A DNA stretch of 64,000 nucleotides. Origin: Tibeticola sediminis. GTDB taxonomy: Bacteria > Pseudomonadota > Gammaproteobacteria > Burkholderiales > Burkholderiaceae_C. Each line of letters begins with the position of its first letter. The first letter of the stretch is position 1. The DNA is taken from assembly GCF_003843835.1 (NCBI RefSeq), contig NZ_RKQL01000002.1, forward strand, positions 248,001 to 312,000, in the 5' to 3' direction. The notes under the pieces were generated by a model, which was not told where the DNA came from, searched no databases, and saw only the letters and a list, made by a program, of their open reading frames with translations. Below are positions 9,340 to 18,105 of the stretch, piece by piece. Both the position numbers and the translations under genes were made by a program.

Positions 9340-10995
9340 ATGAACATCGCCACCCATGAAGTGTTCAACCAGCCCGAGCCGCTGGTCGACGTGAACCTCT
9401 TCGAGGCCAACCGGCCGCTGCAAGACGGCCTGAAGTTCAACGCTCCCGCGCTCGACCCCGCGGGCCTGCGCGCACTGGGCGCTGTCCTGGGCACGGGCGA
9501 GATGCAGACGCACGCCCGGCTGGCCAATGTGCACACGCCGCAGCTGCGCAGCCACGACCGCTTTGGCCGCCGCATCGACGAGGTGGAGTTCCACCCGAGC
9601 TACCACGCCTTGATGCGCGCCGCGACCGAAGCCGGCCTGCACGGCACGCCGTTTTCCGATGCCGAGCAGGCCAGCGGCCATGCCCATGTGCGGCGTGCGG
9701 CGGCGTTCATGCTGTTCACCGAGCTCGAGCCCTCGGTTTTGTGCCCGATCTCCATGACCTACGCGGTCACGCCGGCGCTCAAAGACAACCCGTCGATTTA
9801 CCGTGACTGGTCGGCGCAACTCACGAGCCGCGCCTACGACCCCCGGCTGGTCCTCTGGCGCGACAAAGCCGGCGTCACCATGGGCATGGGCATGACGGAA
9901 AAGCAAGGCGGCTCGGACGTGCGCGCCAACACCACGCAAGCCGTCCCCGCGGGCGAGGACGGCTGGGGCCGGCGCTACACCGTGACCGGGCACAAGTGGT
10001 TTTTCTCCGCGCCCATGTGCGACGCCTTCCTGATCCTCGCGCAGACAGCCAGTGGCCTGTCGTGCCTCTTTCTGCCGCGTATCCTGCCCGACGGCATGCG
10101 CAACGCGCTGCAAATCCAGCGCCTCAAGGACAAGCTCGGTAACAAGGCCAATGCCAGCTCCGAAGTCGAGTTTGCCGGCGCGACGGCCTGGCTGGTCGGC
10201 GAAGAAGGGCGCGGCGTGCCGCAGATCCTGGCCATGGGGACGCTGACGCGGCTCGATTGCGCGCTCGGCACCAGCGGCCTGATGCGGCAGGCGCTCTCGC
10301 TCGCTTTGGACCACACGCGCCAGCGCATGGCCTTCGGCAAGCCCCTGATCGAGCAGCCGCTGATGCGCAACGTGCTCGCCGATCTCGCGCTCGAGTCGGA
10401 GGCCGCGACGGCACTGGCTTTGCGTCTTGCGCGCAGCTTCGACCGCTCGATCAGCGACGAGCACGAGCGCGTGATCCAGCGCCTGCTGACCCCCATTGCC
10501 AAGTTCTGGATCTGCAAGCGCGGCAGCGCCTTTGCTCAAGAGGCCATGGAATGTCTCGGCGGCAATGGCTATGTGGAAGAGGGCGGTGAGGGCATCATGG
10601 CCCGCATCTACCGCGAAATGCCCGTCAACAGCATCTGGGAAGGCGCGGGCAACATCATGGCGCTCGACCTGCTGCGCGCGTTGCGCAAGGCCGATGCCGC
10701 CGCGGCGCTTTCGCAGGAACTGGCTCCGGCTCGGGGCATGCATCCCGCGCTCGACCAGCTCGCCGCAAGCTTGCCCACCCGCGTGGAGATGATGGCGACC
10801 GAAATCGAGGCCCGGCGCCTCGCGCAAGACGTGGCGCTCGCCGTGCAGGCGGCCCTGCTCGCGCAGACCGCACCGGCGGCTGTGTTCAGCGCGTTTTGCG
10901 AGTCGCGCCTGGCCGGGCAGTGGGGCTACAGCTTCGGCTGCCTGCCCTCAGGCACGGATTTCGCGGCGATCCTCAGGCGTGCTCAACCCCGCTGA
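9340..10995 (+). CDS. AidB-like acyl-CoA dehydrogenase
   Basis: A 551-residue member of the AidB/isovaleryl-CoA-dehydrogenase-like branch of acyl-CoA dehydrogenases. The family pattern is clear: an N-terminal helical part with NQPEPLVDVNLFEANRPL, the FAD loop GMGMTEKQGGSDVRANTT, GHKWFFSAPMCDAF, and ECLGGNGYVEEGG with the late NSIWEGAGNIMALDLLRAL. AidB in enteric bacteria is linked to alkylation damage and can bind DNA; whether this homologue does so is unknown and its position suggests acyl-CoA metabolism. The ATG at 9340 follows a CTGGAGA site; an upstream in-frame start at 9181 would overlap the previous gene. Confidence 0.88.
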   Translation: MNIATHEVFNQPEPLVDVNLFEANRPLQDGLKFNAPALDPAGLRALGAVLGTGEMQTHARLANVHTPQLRSHDRFGRRIDEVEFHPSYHALMRAATEAGLHGTPFSDAEQASGHAHVRRAAAFMLFTELEPSVLCPISMTYAVTPALKDNPSIYRDWSAQLTSRAYDPRLVLWRDKAGVTMGMGMTEKQGGSDVRANTTQAVPAGEDGWGRRYTVTGHKWFFSAPMCDAFLILAQTASGLSCLFLPRILPDGMRNALQIQRLKDKLGNKANASSEVEFAGATAWLVGEEGRGVPQILAMGTLTRLDCALGTSGLMRQALSLALDHTRQRMAFGKPLIEQPLMRNVLADLALESEAATALALRLARSFDRSISDEHERVIQRLLTPIAKFWICKRGSAFAQEAMECLGGNGYVEEGGEGIMARIYREMPVNSIWEGAGNIMALDLLRALRKADAAAALSQELAPARGMHPALDQLAASLPTRVEMMATEIEARRLAQDVALAVQAALLAQTAPAAVFSAFCESRLAGQWGYSFGCLPSGTDFAAILRRAQPR

Positions 10996-11004
10996 CGAGG
11001 ACGC

Positions 11005-11607
11005 ATGGCTGCAGACAGCTCCATTCTCGACGACCGCCCAGCGCTGGCGAGTGCCCGTGCGCCTGCGCTGGCCCCTGCACCGGCATCGACGCGATGCGCG
11101 CAAGCCCACACCGATGTTCAATGGCGGTGCCTGCCCTTCGGGGCCTTGCTGCCCGACACGCTCTACCGGCTGCTGCGCCTGCGCAGCGCGGTGTTCGTGG
11201 TGGAGCAGGCGTGTGTGTTTCTCGACCTCGATGGGCTGGACCCGCAGTGCCTCCACATCCTAGGCGAGCGGCCCGGGTCGCCCGCGGAGGCAGCGCTGGT
11301 CGCCAGCGCGCGGCTCGTGCCGCCGGGCGTCGCCTACGCCGAAGCGAGCATCGGGCGCGTCGCGACCGCGCCGACCGCCCGCGGCTTGGGCCTCGGCCAT
11401 GCCCTGATGGCGCAGGCGGTGCAGACGCTCGAGCAACTTTGGGGCCCGCAACCCATCCGCATCGGCGCGCAGGCCCACTTGCAGTCGTTTTATGGCCAGC
11501 ATGGTTTCGTCGCCGATGGCGCACCGTATGTCGAAGACGGCATCGCGCACATCGAAATGATCCTAAATCCGGCAGTTGACCGCTTCTCGCGAAAAGCAAG
11601 GTGTTGA
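11005..11607 (+). CDS. ElaA-like GNAT acetyltransferase with C-terminus rewritten by a repeat insertion
   Basis: GNAT-fold N-acetyltransferase of the ElaA type, 200 residues. The first 30 residues are an Ala/Pro-rich extension; the fold begins near WRCLPFGALLPDTLYRLLRLR, with the acetyl-CoA loop RGLGLGHALM near residue 127 and the ElaA ending FVADGAPYVEDGIAHIEM. Directly after IEM the frame runs into repeat R1b, which adds 15 foreign residues (ILNPAVDRFSRKARC). Joining the two sides of the insertion at the duplicated ATGAT gives the natural ending IEMIRR-stop. The catalytic domain is untouched, so the protein may still work. The start has a GAGGA site and lies 9 bp after the AidB-like gene. 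Confidence 0.85.
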   Translation: MAADSSILDDRPALASARAPALAPAPASTRCAQAHTDVQWRCLPFGALLPDTLYRLLRLRSAVFVVEQACVFLDLDGLDPQCLHILGERPGSPAEAALVASARLVPPGVAYAEASIGRVATAPTARGLGLGHALMAQAVQTLEQLWGPQPIRIGAQAHLQSFYGQHGFVADGAPYVEDGIAHIEMILNPAVDRFSRKARC

Positions 11608-11796
11608 TGTTTAAGCAATTTTCGGTGCGCAGGCCGTTCACCGTTTGGGTGAGCGCTGCGCACCCGTTCGAGTCGCCCTCGGGCGCGGGGGCGGCGTTGC
11701 AAATCCTCGCCATGGCGCCCGCCATGGCTACGGTTTTCGCCTTGCCCGCGCGCCCGATGACGACCCGCCCGGGCGCGCCCAACCGCCGGATTTAGG
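11562..11796 (+). mobile_element. R1b: 235-bp element, copy 2, inside the end of the acetyltransferase gene
   Basis: Same ends and length as R1a, with direct duplications ATGAT at 11557-11561 and 11797-11801. Core hairpin at 11695-11741. It is inserted before the last codons of the ElaA-like gene and in the same orientation relative to that gene as the other two copies are to theirs. Confidence 0.9.
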
Positions 11797-11842
11797 ATGA
11801 TTCGGCGTTGAACGCGCCTACCCCCTTCAGGAGAAAGCCTCG

Positions 11843-12748
11843 ATGATCGTGGATTTCAAAGACAAGACAGCGGTGCTGACTGGCGCAGGCTCGGGTTTCG
11901 GACTCGAATGCGCGCGCATCGGGGCGCGGCTGGGCATGAAGCTCGTGCTGGTGGACGTGCAGGTCGATGCGCTCGAGGCCGCAGCCAATGAAATGCGCGG
12001 GCTAGGCGCCGAAGTGCTCGCGCGTCGGGTGGACGTGTCCGATGGTGCGCAAATGCAAGCCCTGGCAGACGCCGTGCGCGAGCGGTTCGGCGCGCCGCAT
12101 TTCGTCTTCAACAATGCCGGCGTGGGTGCGGGCGGCTTGGTGTGGGAGAACACCGTCGCCGATTGGAACTGGGTGCTCGGCGTGAACCTTTGGGGTGTGA
12201 TCCACGGTGTGCGGCTCTTCACCCCGATGATGCTTGAGGCCGCAGCGGCCGACCCCGAATGGCGCGGCCACATCGTCAACACCGCCAGCATGGCCGGATT
12301 GCTCACGGCGCCCAATATGGGCATTTACAACGTCAGCAAGCATGCCGTGGTGGCGCTGACCGAGACTCTCTATCAAGACCTGCGGCTCATCACCGAGCAG
12401 GTGAGCGCGAGCGTGCTGTGCCCCTATTTCGTCCCCACGGGCATCAGCCAGAGCCATCGCAACCGCCCGTCCGAGCTGCCCGCTCAGGCGCCCACCCGCA
12501 GCCAGCTCATCGGCCAAGCGATGAGCGACAAGGCCGTGAACTCGGGCAAGGTGACCGCCGCAGAGGTTGCGCAAAAGGTGTTCGACGCGGTCGCAGCCGA
12601 CCAGTTTTACATCTACAGCCACCCGCAGGCGCTGGGTAACGTGCGCGAACGCATGGAGGCCATCGTCGAGGCCCGCAATCCGCCCGACCCTTTCGCCACG
12701 CGGCCCGACATCGGCGAGCGACTGCGCACGGCGCTGCGGGGCGGGTGA
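11843..12748 (+). CDS. SDR-family oxidoreductase
   Basis: A 301-residue short-chain dehydrogenase with cofactor motif TGAGSGFG near residue 14, NNAGVGAGG near 92 and catalytic YNVSK near 163. The C-terminal 70 residues form an extension (AQKVFDAVAADQFYIYSHPQ) found in the subgroup often annotated as SDR family NAD(P)-dependent oxidoreductase with unknown substrate. A TTCAGGAGAAAGC ribosome site precedes the ATG. It is separated from the acetyltransferase by R1b and has no obvious partner; the next genes are convergent. Confidence 0.88.
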   Translation: MIVDFKDKTAVLTGAGSGFGLECARIGARLGMKLVLVDVQVDALEAAANEMRGLGAEVLARRVDVSDGAQMQALADAVRERFGAPHFVFNNAGVGAGGLVWENTVADWNWVLGVNLWGVIHGVRLFTPMMLEAAAADPEWRGHIVNTASMAGLLTAPNMGIYNVSKHAVVALTETLYQDLRLITEQVSASVLCPYFVPTGISQSHRNRPSELPAQAPTRSQLIGQAMSDKAVNSGKVTAAEVAQKVFDAVAADQFYIYSHPQALGNVRERMEAIVEARNPPDPFATRPDIGERLRTALRGG

Positions 12749-12794
12749 GGTAGATGCGCGAGCCGGCTTCAAGACACTCGGCTAGGCTCGGTCT

Positions 12795-13985
12795 TCAGGG
12801 CGCGACGGGGAGGGTGCGCTGCTGCCACTTCGGTGGTAGGAAGTCGTACAGGGGCGTGGGCTCACGCCGCATGACCCGAACCCCAGCCAGGTTGCTCAAT
12901 GAAGGCGCAAGGCTGTTGACGTCGACGTAGGCGAGTTGTCGCATCCAGGCCAGATCGACCTCTCCGGTTGGTGTGGGGCGCGAAAAGATCAGGGCCAGCA
13001 TTTTTTGGGCTTCGGGGTTGCCTTCGGCCTGAGCCTGGCGGTAGAGCCGGATCGCCATCGCATAATCCGCCGGCATGCCTTCCCCGCGGTGGGCCCGGCG
13101 GGCTTCGGCCAGCGCCGCCGCGCCGGGTGCTGCGGCCGCCTCGCTGCTCTTCGCGCTGCGCGGTTGGGCCATGTCGATGATTTCCAGGTTGGCGGCAGCG
13201 GCCTTGGACTTCGGTGCGGCAGCGACAAAGTAGCTTCGCGCCTGCTGCCAGTGCCGGCGGCTCGCGGCGTCGAGGCCGAGCTCGATGAGCGCGTGCACAT
13301 CACCGAGTCGGGCCGCCTCGAGCAACAGCTCTGGGTGGGGCAGCGGCGGATCCTCCGAGCCCGTGCGCGGGTTTTGAATCTCGGCCAAGGCAAGCGGCGA
13401 TTGGCGAGTCAAACTCAGCCAAGCCAGAAACAGGGCGCGCCCCCGGTTCGCCCGGGCGAGCCGGTCGATCCAAGGCTGTGCGGCGGCAGGGCTTGGCGGT
13501 CCGGCGCAGCCGTCGATCAGACACCACGCCATGCCGGCCGCCGCCAGGGGTTCTCCACGTGCCCAGGCGGCTTCGAACCACTGTTGCGCGCGCACCGGAT
13601 CTCGTGCCACGCCCGCGCCGTGCAGATGGATCAGTCCCAGCAGCCAGGCGGCGGTCCCCGGTCCGCCTGCGGCAGCGGGCGCACTTGCTGCGGGCTGGGC
13701 TTTGCCCGCCTTGGGCTTGGCGAGGCTTTTGGCTGAGCCACCGCGGGCTTGGGACGCGGCGCCCGCAGCGTAGACGGGCTTTTCGGATGTCGCCAGGCGC
13801 TCGAGCGTGCGCAGCTCACGCTCCACTTCGGAGTGGCCCACGGTGCTGGGGATGATCCGCGGCGGCAGCGGCGGATCCATTTCGATCGCCGCTGGCCGCA
13901 AGGGCTGGACGCGGGCTTCGACTGCATGGAGCCCGAGCGCCAGGGCGGCGAGCAGTAGGGCGCAATGCCCGGCAAGGGGCCGCAT
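12795..13985 (-). CDS. Exported Sel1-repeat protein
   Basis: A 396-residue protein beginning with a signal peptide (MRPLAGHCALLLAALALGLHA). After a Pro/Ala-rich spacer come Sel1-type helical repeats: GTAAWLLGLIHLHGAGVARD with QQWFEAAWARGEPLAAAGMAW, then ADYAMAIRLYRQAQAEGNPEAQKMLALI. Sel1 repeats act as protein-interaction scaffolds, often in envelope assembly. The start at 13985 is chosen because the signal peptide begins there; the frame is open upstream but that part overlaps the CsgG-like gene. It is the last gene of the curli-like operon, 11 bp after the CsgG-like gene, and may be a periplasmic accessory. Confidence 0.75.
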   Translation of the reverse strand: MRPLAGHCALLLAALALGLHAVEARVQPLRPAAIEMDPPLPPRIIPSTVGHSEVERELRTLERLATSEKPVYAAGAASQARGGSAKSLAKPKAGKAQPAASAPAAAGGPGTAAWLLGLIHLHGAGVARDPVRAQQWFEAAWARGEPLAAAGMAWCLIDGCAGPPSPAAAQPWIDRLARANRGRALFLAWLSLTRQSPLALAEIQNPRTGSEDPPLPHPELLLEAARLGDVHALIELGLDAASRRHWQQARSYFVAAAPKSKAAAANLEIIDMAQPRSAKSSEAAAAPGAAALAEARRAHRGEGMPADYAMAIRLYRQAQAEGNPEAQKMLALIFSRPTPTGEVDLAWMRQLAYVDVNSLAPSLSNLAGVRVMRREPTPLYDFLPPKWQQRTLPVAP

Positions 13986-13996
13986 GGCGTCCTCGC

Positions 13997-15715
13997 TCAG
14001 GATTTGGGCTGCGGGCTGGCGTCGGCGGCCTGGGCGCGGCGAGGACGCACCTCCCACTGCAAGGTTTGCTCGACGTAGCCACGCCCGTCGAACGCCTTGT
14101 GGAAGGCTTCGCGTATGCTGTGCATTCCGTTGAAGCCTGGCAGTGGCTGCAGGCCCGGTTCGACCAGCGGAGCCGGCAGGCGCGAGGCCGGGTCCTCGAC
14201 CGACGCGAAACAGGTCAGCGTCTCGGTACCCGGCACGCCGGCATCGAGCACGAAGCCAGGGTTGGGCGCCATCCAGTCCGGTATGCGAACCATCTGATTG
14301 GCCGGAACCGCCGAAGTCGGCCGGCTCGGGTTGGGCAGCAGTCGCAGCACGTTCCCCAGGCTCTCGGCGAAATAGCAATACATGTAAGAAGCACGCGAGA
14401 CGGTGGCCGAGGCGAAGATCTGCTCGCCCGATTCGAAGACGGACTTGTCTGGCTTCGGGTTCTCGATGCGCAGTTCCAGTTTGAGCGGTGCGGGCGCGGC
14501 GCTGCCGTACACCTGGATGCCTTTGCCGGTGGATGAGGGCTCGACGGTACTCGCCAGAATCGGGCTGGCGGTGGTCGGAGTCCAGCCGATGCGCACGAGT
14601 TTGCCGTCCTCACCGAGCCCGACGAAGGAACGCAAGGCGCGCTCATAGGTCGGGAAATCAATCGATCCCGTCACGACCATGCCTTGATCGGCTTGAAAGC
14701 GAGCCAGCGCGGCGCGGAAATCCGGGTCGTTGAGCGGCACATTGGCTTTGTCGGGCCCCAAGTAGCCATGGCTGATCAGCGACTGTCGAATCAGGCCATG
14801 GCGGATGCCGACGTCGCCCTCGTCGTACCAGTCACGAAGTTGCCGCTGGAAGTCGGGGTGTGCCTGGTCGAGGGTGAGGCACTGCCAGTAGGGCACGCGC
14901 GCCCATTTGCCAGCGAGCTCGATCATGGCGAGTTCGACCAGGGTGCGGATCGCCGCGCCCGAGCCTTGGGTGTAGTCGCGCCCGACGTTGAAGTTCCATC
15001 CATAGGTGCTGATGCGTCCGGCCAGGTCCAGTCCTTGCCCGCCGGTGCCGATGACGACTTCATTGGCCGAATCCAGGCCCGGAATCAGCGTGCGCGTGCG
15101 AAAGTCGCCGAGGTGTAGTTCGAGGCCGATGATGGTCGCGTTCTTGTTTTGGCTGTAGCCGGTCTCAAGCCGCGAGGCCGATGTGCCGACATTGAAGCGG
15201 TTGTTCAGCACGTTTTGGTCGACGAATGCCACGCCGCCCGAGACATACAGCGCCGGTCGTTGCAGCTGCATCTGGTTGATTCCGAGCAGGATCGCCGTGA
15301 GGTTCTGGACCGTGTCCTGGCGCGCAATGTCCACCTCATAGTCGACATAGCGGAACGCGTTGCTGGTGCGCGACATCTGCGAGAGCGCGGTGACGATCAT
15401 TTCCTTGGTCGCGACCGGCACGCGGTTCGAATAGTCGGGAATCCACTTGCTCGTGATGAGGGTCGTCGGAACCTGCGCTTCGCGGAACAAGCGATCCATG
15501 CACATCAGCGAGTCCGAAAACGACGAAATCGAGCGCACCGGTTTGTTCGCGGGCCGGTTCGCTGCCGATCCATACGACTGGTAGACCGCATCGTCGCGCA
15601 CATTCATCGGCGTGCTGCAGCCACCGATCCAGACCGCCAGGCTCGCTATCCCCAAGGCGCGCACCAGACTGGCGAACAAGGACCCGCGGCTCCGGGGGGC
15701 GGTGGTGGCGGTCAT
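13997..15715 (-). CDS. CsgG-like outer-membrane lipoprotein with peptidoglycan-binding and DUF4384 domains
   Basis: A 572-residue predicted lipoprotein: signal peptide with lipobox WIGGC (lipidated Cys33). Residues about 60-300 resemble the CsgG/HfaB family, which forms the outer-membrane export pore for curli-type subunits (TKEMIVTALSQMS, GTGGQGLDLAGRISTYGWNF, RTLVELAMIELAGKW). Then comes a PG_binding_1-like segment (HGYLGPDKANVPLNDPDFRAALARFQ) and a C-terminal DUF4384-like domain (VFESGEQIFASATVSRASYMYCYF). The fusion would tether the putative pore to the cell wall. It follows two exported small proteins and precedes a Sel1 protein. The CsgG relation is by eye and should be checked by profile search. 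Confidence 0.72.
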   Translation of the reverse strand: MTATTAPRSRGSLFASLVRALGIASLAVWIGGCSTPMNVRDDAVYQSYGSAANRPANKPVRSISSFSDSLMCMDRLFREAQVPTTLITSKWIPDYSNRVPVATKEMIVTALSQMSRTSNAFRYVDYEVDIARQDTVQNLTAILLGINQMQLQRPALYVSGGVAFVDQNVLNNRFNVGTSASRLETGYSQNKNATIIGLELHLGDFRTRTLIPGLDSANEVVIGTGGQGLDLAGRISTYGWNFNVGRDYTQGSGAAIRTLVELAMIELAGKWARVPYWQCLTLDQAHPDFQRQLRDWYDEGDVGIRHGLIRQSLISHGYLGPDKANVPLNDPDFRAALARFQADQGMVVTGSIDFPTYERALRSFVGLGEDGKLVRIGWTPTTASPILASTVEPSSTGKGIQVYGSAAPAPLKLELRIENPKPDKSVFESGEQIFASATVSRASYMYCYFAESLGNVLRLLPNPSRPTSAVPANQMVRIPDWMAPNPGFVLDAGVPGTETLTCFASVEDPASRLPAPLVEPGLQPLPGFNGMHSIREAFHKAFDGRGYVEQTLQWEVRPRRAQAADASPQPKS

Positions 15716-15782
15716 GGCGTTCTCCTCGTTTTCGTCTTTGGGTTTTTCTGCGTCAGCTACGCCTCAGCCTTGAGTGCGTGAC

Positions 15783-16205
15783 TCAGCGGCAAATGTTCAC
15801 CAGGTCGCCTCGGAGCACCACGATTTGTTGCTGCGATCCAGTGCTCGTCTTGGCACTGCCTTGGGGCCCCAGTGAACTCGTGACGCTGCCCACTTCTTGC
15901 ACGCAGGTCTTGGTAAAGCCCTGGGCTTGAGAGGTCGCGACGACGGTGTTGTCGGTGTAAATGCTGCCGTCGTCGGCGGTGGCCGAGAAGGCTTTGGCTT
16001 CGTACCGGGCCACCTTCGCTTTGATCCAGGCGGGCATCTCGGGGTTGCCGTCGATCTGACCAGAAGCCGGCGGTGGCGGCGTCAGCATCGTTGGGTGACC
16101 GACCGGTCCGGTCAGGGGCAGCGGATCCTCCCCGGGGGCCGCGAAGGCCGCGCTTCCAGCCCCGACGCAAAGCAGAAACCCAAGTCCGTTCAAAAGCAGC
16201 TTCAT
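15783..16205 (-). CDS. Small exported protein of the curli-like operon, unknown family
   Basis: A 140-residue protein with signal peptide (MKLLLNGLGFLLCVGAGSAAFA). The mature part is Pro-rich at first (PPPPASGQ), then a mixed domain ending in ICR, with two Cys (in KTCVQEVGS and NICR) that could form a disulfide. The start at 16205 is chosen because a GGAGGT site stands just before it; MEVI at 16217 would place that site inside the gene. It lies between the repeat protein and the CsgG-like lipoprotein, the position of accessory factors such as CsgE/CsgF in curli operons, but shows no recognisable similarity to them. Function unknown. Confidence 0.62.
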   Translation of the reverse strand: MKLLLNGLGFLLCVGAGSAAFAAPGEDPLPLTGPVGHPTMLTPPPPASGQIDGNPEMPAWIKAKVARYEAKAFSATADDGSIYTDNTVVATSQAQGFTKTCVQEVGSVTSSLGPQGSAKTSTGSQQQIVVLRGDLVNICR

Positions 16206-16243
16206 GATGACCTCCAAGGCATGTTGGGTGGGGCGGAAACGGC

Positions 16244-16286
16244 GAAAAGCCTCGGCCCACGCGCATCCCGCGCGTCGGCCGAGGCT
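16244..16286 (-). terminator. Strong terminator after the repeat-protein gene
   Basis: On the minus strand AGCCTCGGCC pairs perfectly with GGCCGAGGCT, with an inner 6-bp stem, followed by TTTT. It sits 10 bp after the stop of the repeat protein and before the rest of the operon, so it would favour high expression of the first gene and partial read-through. Confidence 0.75.
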
Positions 16287-16295
16287 GGGCTCGAC

Positions 16296-16796
16296 TCAGT
16301 CGTGATGGCCGCCACCGTGGCCGCTGGAGGAGGTGGCGTTACACGTCACGCAGCCGTTGTTGCTGGCGAGGTTCTGAACCGCCATCGAGTTCTTGCCGGT
16401 CGACCAGTTGGCCACATAGCTCATCATCAGGCCGGTCGTTTGCGTGGAGCTTCCGTTGATGGTCACATTGCCCACGTTGCTCGACAGGTTCTGGCTCGCA
16501 TAGCTGTTGCTGCCGGTCGAGTGGTTCGCGACATCCGAGCCGCCGGCGCTGGTGCCTTGGGTCGAGCTGCCGTTGATGGTCACGTTACCCGCGTTGCTCG
16601 ACACGTTCTGGTATGCGCCGCTGTCGCTGCCGGTGGAGTTGTTGCGGAACGCGCTGAACATGGACGTGACGCTTTGCGCCGAGCTGCCATTGATCACGAT
16701 CGCCGGGCCCGACGAAGAGGGCGGCGGCGGGGGCGGCGATGCGTGTGCAGCGGCGGCTGAAAGAGCGGCGAGGGCGATAATGGAAAGTGCTTTCAT
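16296..16796 (-). CDS. Repeat-rich exported protein, candidate curlin-like amyloid subunit
   Basis: A 166-residue protein with signal peptide MKALSIIALAALSAAAAHA, a Pro run, and then about 39-residue tandem units: each has (N/V)xINGSSxQ, a variable stretch, STGxxSxAxQNxSSN and again GNVTINGSSTQ. The first unit is slightly diverged and the last is cut to CVTCNATSS, followed by a His/Gly tail GHGGGHHD. Regular Gln, Asn, Ser and Gly spacing resembles curlin repeats (S-x5-Q-x-G-x-N-x-A-x3-Q), though the unit is longer. The CsgG-like gene downstream, the intervening terminator and the divergent LuxR-type regulator all parallel curli loci. Amyloid formation is inference. CVTC plus the His tail could bind metal. 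Confidence 0.7.
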   Translation of the reverse strand: MKALSIIALAALSAAAAHASPPPPPPSSSGPAIVINGSSAQSVTSMFSAFRNNSTGSDSGAYQNVSSNAGNVTINGSSTQGTSAGGSDVANHSTGSNSYASQNLSSNVGNVTINGSSTQTTGLMMSYVANWSTGKNSMAVQNLASNNGCVTCNATSSSGHGGGHHD

Positions 16797-17068
16797 GATG
16801 GTTCCTTCAAGGGGTCAAGTGGTGCCTATCCCGGGATGCCCTGGCCGATCCAGACCATCCCGACCTTCAGGTCAATGAACCTTGCGTCATCGGGGGTAAC
16901 CCCGGGAAGGCGCTCGGCTCATCAACCTGGGATGCAGTGTCTGGCTGCGAGCCCGCGCCGACCATCGCCTGCATCGACTACCGAGGCTTGGTGGGCATCG
17001 CCTACCTACTGACCCGCTATATCGGCCCAACACCCGCGTCAACACAGCCGATGTTGCTATGGTTTTCG

Positions 17069-17091
17069 CGAAATTGCCGATTTCAATTTCG
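17069..17091. promoter_or_regulatory. Inverted repeat in the divergent control region
   Basis: CGAAATTG (17069-17076) and CAATTTCG (17084-17091) are perfect 8-bp arms with a 7-bp spacer, inside an A/T-richer patch of the 426-bp gap between the repeat-protein gene and the response-regulator gene. It is a candidate site for the LuxR-type regulator encoded next door. The rest of the gap holds no gene that I can see. Confidence 0.45.
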
Positions 17092-17222
17092 GTAGGTCGT
17101 CGATGTTTCAGGTGTAACGATAAGTACGAACGTGAAATTTGTCGCACCCATGCATCCAAAGTGGGACTAATGTGTCGACTCGTACCCGTTGAGGGTCGTG
17201 GACTGAAGGATGGAGGATCGTC

Positions 17223-18017
17223 ATGTTGGGAAAAACGACAACCCGCAGCAAGGCTGCCGCGAGCGCATCGGACGATTTGGTCCGTGCGATGGCCCCGGTG
17301 GGCGTAGCCGTGCCCAAGCCGCTCTGGCCTGACTTTTTGGTGGGGCAGCCGGACCGACCCGTGCGTGTTCTGTTGATCGATGACGACCCGCACATCCGCC
17401 GGGTGATCGCTCAGGAACTGCTGGCCGACGAGCGCATCGACCTGATCGGCCAGGCCGATGGCTACAAGGAAGGCAAGCGGCTGATCGACCAGAAAGAACA
17501 CGACGTCATGCTGGTCGACCTCCATCTGGGCGACGGCACGGGGTTCGATCTCATTCGCTACCTCAAGTCCGTGCGCCCCATGGCAGAGGCCGTTGTCGTC
17601 TCGGCCATGGAGGATGTGCACCATGCCCTGCATGCGTTCGAATTGGGTGCGACGGGTTACCTCGTCAAGCACTCGTGGTTTGGCAATTTTCCGCAGGCCG
17701 TGCTGCAGGTGGTCAACGGCGGTGCGTCGATCACGCCAAACCTGGCGCGGCGGCTGCTCGCGCGCTTCGATGGCGCCGATCGCGGGGAACGGCTCGAGCG
17801 TAACCGCCCGCCAGCCGCCGAAAGCGAGGGGATTTCCCAGCGCGAGCGGCATGTGCTCAAGCTGATCGCTGCCGGCCATACGAGCGCCGAGATCGCTGGC
17901 CGGCTCGACATCAGCGTCCAGACCGTCAACACCCATCTGCGCAACGTCTACCAGAAGTTGGGTGTGCACACACGCGCTCAAGCGGTCAGCCAGGCCACTC
18001 GGCGCGGACTGCTTTGA
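17223..18017 (+). CDS. NarL/LuxR-type response regulator
   Basis: A 264-residue two-component regulator. After a 40-residue leader the receiver domain shows VLLIDDDPHIRR, the phospho-acceptor Asp in VMLVDLHLGDG, SAMED and GATGYLVKHSW (the switch Lys). The C-terminal LuxR helix-turn-helix is ISQRERHVLKLIAAGHTSAEIAGRLDIS with TVNTHLRNVYQKLGV. The cognate kinase follows 88 bp downstream. It is divergent from the curli-like operon, as the LuxR-type CsgD is from csgBA, and so is the best candidate regulator of that operon. Confidence 0.9.
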   Translation: MLGKTTTRSKAAASASDDLVRAMAPVGVAVPKPLWPDFLVGQPDRPVRVLLIDDDPHIRRVIAQELLADERIDLIGQADGYKEGKRLIDQKEHDVMLVDLHLGDGTGFDLIRYLKSVRPMAEAVVVSAMEDVHHALHAFELGATGYLVKHSWFGNFPQAVLQVVNGGASITPNLARRLLARFDGADRGERLERNRPPAAESEGISQRERHVLKLIAAGHTSAEIAGRLDISVQTVNTHLRNVYQKLGVHTRAQAVSQATRRGLL

Positions 18018-18105
18018 CGGCGCACGTTGGTTTCTGGTTCAACGGAAAGCGCGCCAAGCGGCATCAAGGCTGTGCGTTGGCGAGCCTTCACGCACGGGGT
18101 GTGCA

